Below are positions 8,367 to 14,256 of a stretch of 14,376 bases of DNA, piece by piece. Source of the stretch: Bryobacterales bacterium (GTDB taxonomy: Bacteria; Acidobacteriota; Terriglobia; Bryobacterales; Bryobacteraceae). The position numbers and the translations under genes were made by a program. The DNA lies in contig SHUN01000018.1 of the NCBI GenBank assembly GCA_009697495.1, positions 1-14,376 on the forward strand, given 5' to 3'. The first letter of the stretch is position 1. Every line of letters begins with the position of its first letter. The notes beneath the pieces were generated by a model. The model worked only from the letters and a program-made list of their open reading frames with translations. It made no database searches and was not told where the DNA came from.

Positions 8367-8560
8367 TCGCCGCCTCGCCCCGGCGTTACCGAGCCCGGCG
8401 TTACCGAGCCCGGCGTTACCGAGCCGCGACCGCAAGGGAGCGGTCTTCGCCCCGGCGTCACCGAGCCGCGACCGCAAGGGAGCGGTCTTCGCCACGGCGT
8501 CACCGAGCCGCTCGCCGTCGGGAGCGGTCTTCGCAGCCGAAACTCCAACGTCAATCGCAT
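8357..8560 (-). CDS. Repeat-encoded 67-residue ORF linking murE to murF (possible coupling ORF)
   Basis: This ORF starts at an ATG inside the end of murE (overlapping the murE stop by 10 bases, ATGCGATTGA). It ends at a TGA that overlaps the murF start by the same 10 bases (ATGCAACTGA). GAGGCGG lies just before its ATG. Its first residues, MRLTLEF, resemble the MurF N-terminus MQLTLAE. The rest is repeat translation (PLPCGRGSVTPG copies, then SVTPG units), rich in Gly, Pro, Arg, Ser and Val, with no recognisable domain. It may be a decayed former murF start extended by the repeat. I infer a possible role in carrying ribosomes from murE to murF rather than a function for the peptide. It could also be an untranslated accident. 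Confidence 0.4.
   Translation of the reverse strand: MRLTLEFRLRRPLPTASGSVTPWRRPLPCGRGSVTPGRRPLPCGRGSVTPGSVTPGSVTPGRGGECN
8382..8535 (-). repeat. Tandem 15-bp and 42-bp modular hairpin repeat array
   Basis: On the plus strand two 15-bp units GGCGTTACCGAGCCC lie at 8382-8396 and 8397-8411. Three longer units follow at 8412-8453, 8454-8495 and 8496-8535. The first two long units are 42 bp and nearly identical: GGCGTYACCGAGCC, then GCGACCGCAAGGGAGCGGTC, then TTCGCC. Each contains the inverted repeat GACCGC/GCGGTC with loop AAGGGA. The third unit has a changed left arm but can form CCGCTC/GAGCGG instead. Unit lengths are multiples of three, and five of the six frames are stop-free across a unit. 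No spacers are present, so it is not a CRISPR array. The family matches the element inside murD. Confidence 0.9.
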
Positions 8561-10023
8561 TTCCCGCCTCGAACGCCGATAGCGCGCAGCGCAACTTCCC
8601 TGTCGCTGAAATTCACTTTGTTCTCGCCAATCACTTGATAATTCTCGTGGCCTTTTCCGGCCAGCAACACGATGTCGCCGCGGCGCGCCTCTCCAATGAT
8701 CGCGAAAATCGCTTTCTCGCGATCAGCCTCAACCAGCAACGGCGTGTCGAAGCGCCGCGCCCCCACCACCGCGTCGTTGATGATCGCCAACGGATCCTCG
8801 GAACGCGGGTTATCACTGGTCAGGACCACGAAGTCGCTGTCCTTGGCCGCGGCCATGCCCATCAATGGACGTTTGGAACGGTCGCGATCGCCGCCGCAGC
8901 CGAACAGCGTCAACACGCGGCCCTCGCCGTTCAGCAGTTGCCTCGCCACCCGAATGACGTTCGTGATGGCGGCGTCCGTGTGGGCATAATCGACAACAAC
9001 CAGGAAATCCTGGCCCGCCTCCACCCGCTCAAAACGGCCCGGAACTCCAGGGAACGCGGCCACGCCAGCCGCGATCTGTTCCCACGTCAATCCGGCGGCG
9101 TGGCAGGCCGCCGCCGCCGCCAGTATGTTGTAGACGTTGATGTCGCCAACCAGCGTCGACGTCATTCGTCCATGCCCTTCAATTTCGAATCGCAGCCCGA
9201 AGAATCCTAACTCGATATGGACCGCGCGTAGATCGGCGCCGGCCTGAATCCCATACGTCACGCGTCGCGAAGCGGGCGCTACTCCGATGGACGCGCTGAA
9301 CGGATCGTCGGCGTTCAGAATCGCGAAGCGAGGCGAAAAATCAGTGCCGAAAAGCCGCGCCTTCGCGGCGCCGTATGCCTCCATCGTCAAGTGGAAGTCC
9401 AGATGGTCGCGCGTCAGATTGGTGAAGACCGCGGCCGCGATCCGCAGGCTTTCCACACGGCCCAGCGCCAGGGCGTGCGATGAAATTTCCATCGAAAGAA
9501 ATCGGCCGCCCCCGTCGCGCGTTTCCGCCGCCATCCGAAACACGTCCAGCGATTCCGGCGTCGTGTTGACCGCCTCCCGCGGCACGCCGCACACGTGATA
9601 GCCGATCGTGTTGATCAGCGAGGTTTTGTAGCCCGCGTGCTGAAAGATGCCATCGGCCAGCATGCTGCCCGTCGATTTCCCGTTCGTGCCCGTAAACGCG
9701 ATGATATCGATGGCCTCGTCCGGCGCGTTGTAGAAGCGCTTCGCCGCCGCCGCCAGCGCCCGCCGTCCATGGGCGACCACCACGTACGGGTGATCCGGCC
9801 GCGCGGCCGGCGGCGCGTCATACACCACGGCCACAGCACCCCTGGCGATCGCGTCATTGGCGAACCGCCCGCCGTCCACTCGACTCCCGCCGAATGCAAA
9901 GAAGAGAATGCCGGGCGCCGCTTGGCCCGAATGATACGCCACGCCGCGCACGGCTAAATGAAGGGTTTCCGGAGGGGACGCGCCTGTCACCCCCGCTCCG
10001 TCGAGAAGTTCCTGTACGGTCAT
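8551..10023 (-). CDS. murE: UDP-MurNAc-L-Ala-D-Glu--meso-diaminopimelate ligase MurE
   Basis: Cytoplasmic ligase that adds the third residue of the stem peptide. The 490 residues include the ATP loop TGTNGKST at 111-118, EISSHALALGRV at 179-190, TNLTRDHLDFH at 201-211, a likely carbamylated Lys221 in YGAAKARLF, VDYAHTD at 344-350, FGCGGDRDRSKRP at 374-386, DNPRSEDP at 404-411 and GKGHENYQ at 456-463. DNPR marks meso-diaminopimelate use, as in most Gram-negative bacteria. The usual N-terminal DSR motif for UDP-MurNAc binding reads YHSGQ at 30-34: the Ser is kept, the Asp and Arg are lost. The start lies 6 bp after the ftsI stop with AGGT upstream. The stop overlaps the start of a repeat-borne ORF. 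Confidence 0.96.
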   Translation of the reverse strand: MTVQELLDGAGVTGASPPETLHLAVRGVAYHSGQAAPGILFFAFGGSRVDGGRFANDAIARGAVAVVYDAPPAARPDHPYVVVAHGRRALAAAAKRFYNAPDEAIDIIAFTGTNGKSTGSMLADGIFQHAGYKTSLINTIGYHVCGVPREAVNTTPESLDVFRMAAETRDGGGRFLSMEISSHALALGRVESLRIAAAVFTNLTRDHLDFHLTMEAYGAAKARLFGTDFSPRFAILNADDPFSASIGVAPASRRVTYGIQAGADLRAVHIELGFFGLRFEIEGHGRMTSTLVGDINVYNILAAAAACHAAGLTWEQIAAGVAAFPGVPGRFERVEAGQDFLVVVDYAHTDAAITNVIRVARQLLNGEGRVLTLFGCGGDRDRSKRPLMGMAAAKDSDFVVLTSDNPRSEDPLAIINDAVVGARRFDTPLLVEADREKAIFAIIGEARRGDIVLLAGKGHENYQVIGENKVNFSDREVALRAIGVRGGKCD

Positions 10024-10029
10024 GTGTAC

Positions 10030-12042
10030 CTACTGGCGGAACAGAACACGAACACGTTTTCCGCCGTTGACGGCGGCGCCTGGCTCCGGCAATTGCCCCC
10101 GGGCTATACCGCTTCCCACCGTCTCTATGCGCCAACCTTCGGCGGCCGATTTGGCTAGAGCGGCCCGCATCGTCAGGCCTTGGAAATCCGGGGCGCGCGG
10201 TCCCGCTTGCGGGGCCGCTTCGGGATCCGCTTCATCGGCCGCCGCCTCAATGCCTGCCACTTGCGGCGGTGCCGCGGGCTCCCGCCGGACTTCCCGTTCA
10301 GGCTTCACAACCGGCTCTTCCTCAATCAGATCCTTCGCGATGCCAAGCGTCCGGAGCGCCGCGCCGGCCACCTCTCGAAAGATCGGGGCGCTGGTCACGC
10401 CGCCATATTTGTAGGATCCGTTAATCGTCACCGCGACCACAATGGCCGGATCGGCAACCGGCGCCAGTCCGATGAAGGACGAGTTGTAACGGTGAATATA
10501 CTTCCCCGTTCGCGGATCCACCATCTGGGCCGTGCCCGTCTTGCCCGCGACTGTATAACCCTTCTTCAGCCGCGCTTCCTTCCCGGTGCCAACCAGAACA
10601 ACCTGCTCCAGCATTCGGCGGAGTTCAATCGCCGTTTCCGCCTTGATGCGCTGTTCGCCCGCCGCCACCGGAATGATCTCTTTCCTGCCGGTCACGGGAT
10701 GCTGCCGGGACTTCACCAGGCGGGGCCGTACCAGCTTTCCATTGTTCGCCAGAATCGCGAATGCCTGGGCCAGTTGGAGCGGCGTGGCCATCATTTCATG
10801 CCCCATTGCCACCGAGCCCATGGAGCCCGCCGTCCAGTCGCGAACCGGATGAATCCTGCCGCCCGATTCGCCGGGCAACTGGACCCCGGTCAGATCGCCA
10901 AAACCAAACTTCTCCATATAGGCGTACATCCGCTTGTTGCCGACAGTGAGTCCGATATTAATCGCGCCGATGTTACTCGACTTGGCCAGCACCATCGTCA
11001 TCGGCAATGCCGAATACGAATCATGGTCATGCACGATCCGCCCCGGAAGCCGGATGATTCCGTTACCGCAATTAATGATCGTTTCCGGCCGAAGTCCGGT
11101 GGTCTCCAGCGCCGCGGCGATCGTAATCGCCTTGAACACGCTGCCCGGCTCGAACGGCGCGGAAATCGTCAGATTCATCCGCCCCAACATGTCGTCGTCA
11201 GTTTTCGGCCGTTCCCGCGGGTCAAAGTACGGGTAGCTGGCCATCGCGAGGATGTTGCCCGTCTTTGGGTCCAAAACTACCACCGTCCCGGACGGAGCGC
11301 CTTCCTTCTCGATAGCTTCCTTCAACGCCTTTTCCGCTGCGTATTGAATGGCTTCATCTATAGTGAGTGTGATGTTCCAGCCGGGCTCGGGCTTCTCTTC
11401 GTTGATGATCTTGCCGTAGTAGTCGCGATTGCGCGAGTCCCGGAGCATGCGCATCCGCCCGGAGACGCCGGCCAGTTCGTTCTCCAGGCCGCGTTCCACT
11501 CCGGCGTCGCCGCGTCCTTCGCTGTTCACCCAGCCCAATACGTGCGCGGCCAGCCTGCCCTTGGGGTATTCCCGGCGGTAGGTGTCTTCAAACGTGAAAA
11601 TGTCCAGCTTGCTGCGTTTCAGACGGCTGATCTCCTCGGCCGTCGCGTCTTCGCGGATCACCAGGTATCCGTTGCGGGACTCTCTCGCTCCATTGATCTC
11701 GCCCAACAGCGTCGCCGGGTTGACTCCCAGCAGTTGTTCCAGCACCGACGTCACAAACCCCTCACCGCCTTTGGGTATCCGCAGCGGGTTAATCGCCACG
11801 CGCCGGATCGGCACACTCAAGGCCAGCGGGCCGCCGCCTTCCCCGCCGCTCGAAATGGTTCCGCGACCGGCCGCGACATCGACTATATGCTCCTGTTGGC
11901 GCGTCGCCGCCAGTTGAAGACTCTCATGCTCGATAACGTGTAGATGGATCAGCCGGGCGATCAGAATGACTCCCCATAGAACTCCAAACCACGCCACGAG
12001 GGCTAGCCGCCGTTGTGCTCGCGGCTCTACCATCGTTTCCAT
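10030..12042 (-). CDS. ftsI: Peptidoglycan D,D-transpeptidase FtsI (class B PBP) with a C-terminal PASTA domain
   Basis: Septal transpeptidase that cross-links glycan made by FtsW. Of 670 residues, about 13-35 form the membrane anchor, about 55-215 the pedestal domain and about 245-565 the transpeptidase domain. Active-site motifs are complete: SVFK with catalytic Ser301 and Lys304, SSN at 355-357, and KTG at 501-503. A Pro/Glu/Ala-rich linker (about 575-615) leads to one PASTA domain (about 617-670: PDFQGLTMRAALAKSAAEG...). Near the N-terminus the conserved R-G-x-I-x-D-R-x-G-x-x-L-A segment reads RGTISSGGEGGGPLA (60-74), so the DRxG part is missing. The ATG at 12042 has AAAGGA about 6 bases upstream; a second in-frame ATG lies three codons later. 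Confidence 0.95.
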   Translation of the reverse strand: METMVEPRAQRRLALVAWFGVLWGVILIARLIHLHVIEHESLQLAATRQQEHIVDVAAGRGTISSGGEGGGPLALSVPIRRVAINPLRIPKGGEGFVTSVLEQLLGVNPATLLGEINGARESRNGYLVIREDATAEEISRLKRSKLDIFTFEDTYRREYPKGRLAAHVLGWVNSEGRGDAGVERGLENELAGVSGRMRMLRDSRNRDYYGKIINEEKPEPGWNITLTIDEAIQYAAEKALKEAIEKEGAPSGTVVVLDPKTGNILAMASYPYFDPRERPKTDDDMLGRMNLTISAPFEPGSVFKAITIAAALETTGLRPETIINCGNGIIRLPGRIVHDHDSYSALPMTMVLAKSSNIGAINIGLTVGNKRMYAYMEKFGFGDLTGVQLPGESGGRIHPVRDWTAGSMGSVAMGHEMMATPLQLAQAFAILANNGKLVRPRLVKSRQHPVTGRKEIIPVAAGEQRIKAETAIELRRMLEQVVLVGTGKEARLKKGYTVAGKTGTAQMVDPRTGKYIHRYNSSFIGLAPVADPAIVVAVTINGSYKYGGVTSAPIFREVAGAALRTLGIAKDLIEEEPVVKPEREVRREPAAPPQVAGIEAAADEADPEAAPQAGPRAPDFQGLTMRAALAKSAAEGWRIETVGSGIARGQLPEPGAAVNGGKRVRVLFRQ

Positions 12043-12212
12043 AGCGGTCCTTTCATTTGCCTTGGGGGAGGTGTTACGGGGTTTTGGTTTGGCGGAGCCA
12101 GACTCAGCGGGAGGTCAGAAGGCGGGGCGCTGTCTCGGGGGAATAGCGGCGCCCTCGCTTTCGTTACGCCGGTAGGAGTTCCGGTCCGCGAAAGACGATC
12201 AAAAAATGCCCG
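12043..12212 (-). other. 170-bp spacer between ftsL and ftsI
   Basis: This is the largest non-coding gap inside the operon. Read in the transcribed direction its second half is C-rich and G-poor (runs such as CCCCC, AAACCAAAACCCC, CACCTCCCCC). The final bases hold the ftsI ribosome binding site (AAAGGA). The frame following the ftsL TAA stays open through the whole spacer, about 57 codons, rich in Pro, Arg and Thr. I see no family motif, no strong promoter and no strong terminator hairpin; CCGG-AACTCCTA-CCGG is the only neat inverted repeat. Confidence 0.5.
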
Positions 12213-12707
12213 TTACTGTCGGTTGCGGTTCAAGGCCACCGCGCCCGAACGTGTTTCGTTCAATACCACCAGCGTTTCCGGCGTCGGGTCCAGATATACC
12301 TGGTTCTTCGCCGCTCGCGCCAGCGCTTCCACGCTGGTCAATTCGGCCTCCCGCGCCGAAAGCCGGGCCAACTGCGACTGCAATTGGCTATTCTGCTTTT
12401 CGATCTCCGTGACCGTGTAACCCGCCAGGTAGCTGTTGGCGATCGGGACGATAAACCCAACAACGCACAACGCGAAGATGCCGGCCATCGAAATGGTCCG
12501 CCATGCCGACGCGTTTGCCTTCGGGTCCTGTTCCCGCACCACCCGCGTATTGTCGATTTTCTTCACGAAGACGTGAATTTCCTCGTTCGGCATCGGCCGC
12601 AAATGAAAGCGGTTTGCCTCTGTCCGATTCCGGGACTGTGCACCAATCTGTAATTGCGACGCGCCCGAATCTCTCTTTTCAAACATCCATCCCCAAGCCG
12701 TAGCCAT
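12213..12707 (-). CDS. ftsL: Cell division protein FtsL-like, single membrane span with coiled coil
   Basis: Small bitopic protein expected to pair with FtsB and FtsQ and activate FtsW/FtsI. The 164 residues comprise a polar cytoplasmic tail (1-70, longer than in E. coli FtsL), one membrane segment (about 72-93), a heptad-like coiled coil (about 97-133, EIEKQNSQLQSQLARLSARE) and a short periplasmic end with NQVYLDPTPETLVVLNE. Sequence is poorly conserved in this family, so the name rests mainly on topology and on its place between rsmH and ftsI. The ATG at 12707 has AGGGGG about 9 bases upstream and lies 20 bp after rsmH. An internal Met39 is a possible alternative start. Confidence 0.82.
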   Translation of the reverse strand: MATAWGWMFEKRDSGASQLQIGAQSRNRTEANRFHLRPMPNEEIHVFVKKIDNTRVVREQDPKANASAWRTISMAGIFALCVVGFIVPIANSYLAGYTVTEIEKQNSQLQSQLARLSAREAELTSVEALARAAKNQVYLDPTPETLVVLNETRSGAVALNRNRQ

Positions 12708-12727
12708 GGTCTATTTCCCCCTACTTC

Positions 12728-13594
12728 TTACAGCATTTCCAACACCCGCATTTTTGCGCTGCGGCTCGCTTTGTTCCGACGGACTTCCTCCGGCGTGGGT
12801 ATAAGCACGTGTTTGTTGATCAACTTCGCCTTGCCCTCTTTCGCGATCCGGCGTGTACCCGTTTTCGCGACCAGATCCTCGCCGGAGTGGAACGTTATGA
12901 CGCAGACACGTCCCCCCGGCCGAACCAGTGACGGCAGTTGGTTGATCAATGCGTCGATCTCCTGATACTCGTTGTTGCACGCAATCCGGAGCGCTAAGCA
13001 GGCAAGGGTCGCAGGATGCAGTTTTCCCGTACGTGGCACGGCCGCTAGAATTACCGACGAAAATTGTTCCATCGAAGTCACGGGCCGTGCCCGCACGAGT
13101 GCTCTGGCTATTGCTCGACTTCTCCTTTCTCCAGTGGTGTAAATCAAATTCGCTAATTCTTTTTCCTGAAGCGAGTTCACCAGATCGGCCGCCGTCGGAT
13201 TGTCCGAAGTCCGGTCCAAACGCATATCCAACGGACCGTCGTTCATCAGGCTGAATCCCCGCTCGCCCGTCTGAAAATGCATCATACTGGTGCCAAAATC
13301 GGCTAAAAGCGCGTCCGCCAAACCCACTTTGGCCGCTTGCAAGGTCTCTTGAAGCCGCGAAAATGGCGTATGCAGGAAGGTAATGGGGCTCTCCGAACCG
13401 GCACAATTGGCTTCCGCCATGACCAGTGATTCGGGGTCGATGTCGCAGGCATAAACGTGCCCGGATGGCCCGACCGCGGCGCTCAGGAGCCGCGAATGCC
13501 CCCCCATTCCAGCCGTGGCGTCGATCACCGAGTCCCCGCTCCGCAACTGGAGCGCCTCCATGGTTTCCGCCGGCATTACTGAAATGTGTTGCAT
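12728..13594 (-). CDS. rsmH: 16S rRNA (cytosine(1402)-N(4))-methyltransferase RsmH (MraW)
   Basis: SAM-dependent enzyme that methylates N4 of C1402 in 16S rRNA. The 288 residues show HISVMPAE at the start (family HxPV), the SAM loop DATAGMGGHS at 25-34, ADFGTSMMHF at 98-107, ERGFSLMNDGPLDMR at 111-125, HPAT at 193-196, ALRIACNNE at 201-209, FHSGED at 235-240 (usually SFHSLEDR) and RSAKMR at 278-283. It is about 25 residues shorter than E. coli RsmH; the shortening lies after FHSGED. Two ATGs four bases apart follow AAGG; the second (13594) is in the RsmH frame. The gene begins 10 bp after the mraZ stop. Confidence 0.95.
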   Translation of the reverse strand: MQHISVMPAETMEALQLRSGDSVIDATAGMGGHSRLLSAAVGPSGHVYACDIDPESLVMAEANCAGSESPITFLHTPFSRLQETLQAAKVGLADALLADFGTSMMHFQTGERGFSLMNDGPLDMRLDRTSDNPTAADLVNSLQEKELANLIYTTGERRSRAIARALVRARPVTSMEQFSSVILAAVPRTGKLHPATLACLALRIACNNEYQEIDALINQLPSLVRPGGRVCVITFHSGEDLVAKTGTRRIAKEGKAKLINKHVLIPTPEEVRRNKASRSAKMRVLEML

Positions 13595-13604
13595 GCATTG
13601 CCTT

Positions 13605-14081
13605 TTACGCCATTCCTAACAGCGTCAGATTCTGGACAGCATCGGTAGCGCCGATCAGGTAGTTGTCGATGATCGTTTCTTGATTCGCCTTAAGCTGGAC
13701 ATGGATCACTCCATCAATACCGCCGCCAACGACATCGGCACCGGCGACCGCGAGTTTGACGCGAAGTTCAGGCTTGATCAGGATCTTGCCATGCGATTCC
13801 AAACTGCTTTCGGTGCCAAAATGGTTCGCCAGCGTAAGGATTCGTTTGACATCCGGAGACTGTGCACTCAAAGTTCGAAATAGAGCAAGGTTTGCGCGCC
13901 AGATTGACTCCGGGTAAATTCGGATCGTGGTGCCGTCGATGCTTGTTGCGAACACTTTGTTATCTTTGAGGTCATGTGTGAAGAAATGGAGCCAGGGCGA
14001 GGGAAGCCGTATGCGGCCGTTGTCCTCGCAGCGGGTCACGAAATCGCCTAGTGGCTGTTTGTCTGCTGCTCCATCACTCAT
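13605..14081 (-). CDS. mraZ: Transcriptional regulator MraZ
   Basis: First gene of the cluster. In studied bacteria MraZ binds repeats upstream of its own gene and controls the dcw operon. The 158 residues carry two SpoVT-AbrB-type half domains: CEDNGRIRLP at 18-27 with ATSIDGTTIRIYP at 45-57, and HFGTESSLESHGKILIKPELR at 87-107. The second half continues to HVQL at about 127-130. Sequence is more diverged than the other dcw proteins, but the order of motifs and the position before rsmH make the call firm. No clear Shine-Dalgarno precedes the ATG at 14081 (the upstream bases are GTATTGAC), so initiation may be weak or leaderless. Confidence 0.9.
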   Translation of the reverse strand: MSDGAADKQPLGDFVTRCEDNGRIRLPSPWLHFFTHDLKDNKVFATSIDGTTIRIYPESIWRANLALFRTLSAQSPDVKRILTLANHFGTESSLESHGKILIKPELRVKLAVAGADVVGGGIDGVIHVQLKANQETIIDNYLIGATDAVQNLTLLGMA

Positions 14082-14096
14082 GTCAATACTTTTTTC

Positions 14097-14113
14097 ACGA
14101 CAATTAACGACAA
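14097..14113 (-). promoter_or_regulatory. Candidate MraZ operator: two direct repeats 10 bp apart
   Basis: On the minus strand TTGTCGTTAATTGTCGT, just before mraZ, contains the heptamer TTGTCGT twice with exact 10-bp phasing (plus-strand ACGACAA at 14097-14103 and 14107-14113). MraZ is known to bind tandem short repeats with about one helical turn spacing upstream of mraZ, although the published sequence motifs (TGGGN or AAAGTG types) differ. The assignment rests on position and period only. Confidence 0.35.
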
Positions 14114-14129
14114 AAACTGAACTTTCACT

Positions 14130-14158
14130 AGCTTAGCCGTCTTTCCGCTCATTTTCAA
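14130..14158 (-). promoter_or_regulatory. Candidate dcw promoter
   Basis: On the minus strand TTGAAA (14158-14153) and TAAGCT (14135-14130) are separated by 17 bp. The -35 match is good and the -10 match is poor. It would place the transcript start about 40 bases before mraZ, upstream of the 10-bp repeats, so a repressor bound there could block transcription. Confidence 0.25.
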
Positions 14159-14162
14159 GAAC

Positions 14163-14168
14163 TATAAG
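14163..14168 (+). promoter_or_regulatory. Candidate -10 element for the pyrophosphatase gene
   Basis: TATAAG matches the -10 consensus at five of six bases, but no good -35 is found 16 to 18 bp upstream, and the leader would be about 80 nt. TACCCT at 14244-14249 is an alternative -10 that would give a leaderless message starting near the GTG. Confidence 0.22.
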
Positions 14169-14256
14169 TCCCGTTTTGGCAGGATATCTCTTAGTTAATG
14201 CGAACAAAAAGCGAAGCGCCACCGCCCTCCCTCCCATCTTTGCTACCCTTCTTTAT

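Larger units (their letters stand above)
8351..8574 (-). repeat. Direct duplication of the murE/murF junction flanking the repeat array
   Basis: The minus-strand segments 8574-8545 and 8380-8351 match at 23 of 30 positions. Each contains CGAGGCGG (Shine-Dalgarno type), then an ATG, and seven bases later a TGA ending in frame with what comes before: ATGCGATTGA at 8560-8551 and ATGCAACTGA at 8366-8357. The first copy carries the real murE stop, the second the real murF start. Both ATG copies would begin M-[R/Q]-L-T-L. The copies are 194 bp apart and differ mostly by transitions around the start codon. The simplest reading is that an ancestral murE/murF overlap was duplicated when the repeat array was acquired. 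Confidence 0.75.
14082..14256. promoter_or_regulatory. Divergent regulatory region between mraZ and ppa
   Basis: This 175-bp gap separates the minus-strand dcw operon from the plus-strand pyrophosphatase gene and is more AT-rich than the genes around it. It must hold the start of dcw transcription unless the operon is driven internally, and probably the ppa promoter. Candidate signals are listed separately. I see no convincing coding sequence or RNA gene in it. Confidence 0.6.

Noticed and set aside
8382..8535. CRISPR array
   Set aside because: The units are directly adjacent with no unique spacers, they differ in length (15 and 42 bp), and no cas genes are present.
8367..8594. MurF extended at the N-terminus to an ATG at 8594
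   Set aside because: The 76 extra residues are translated repeat and end in a normal MurF N-terminus with its own ribosome binding site at 8366. The extended start would also lie deep inside murE.
10808..10817. A third copy of the repeat inside ftsI (ACCGAGCCC)
   Set aside because: Only about nine bases match, with no 15-bp unit or hairpin block beside them; it is ordinary coding sequence.
10180..11943. Long plus-strand ORF opposite ftsI (587 codons)
   Set aside because: Long only because antisense stops are rare at this GC content; ftsI on the other strand has all its active-site motifs.
12711..13598. Alternative frame opening at the ATG at 13598 over rsmH
   Set aside because: It is on the same strand, shifted by one frame; only the frame from 13594 carries RsmH motifs.
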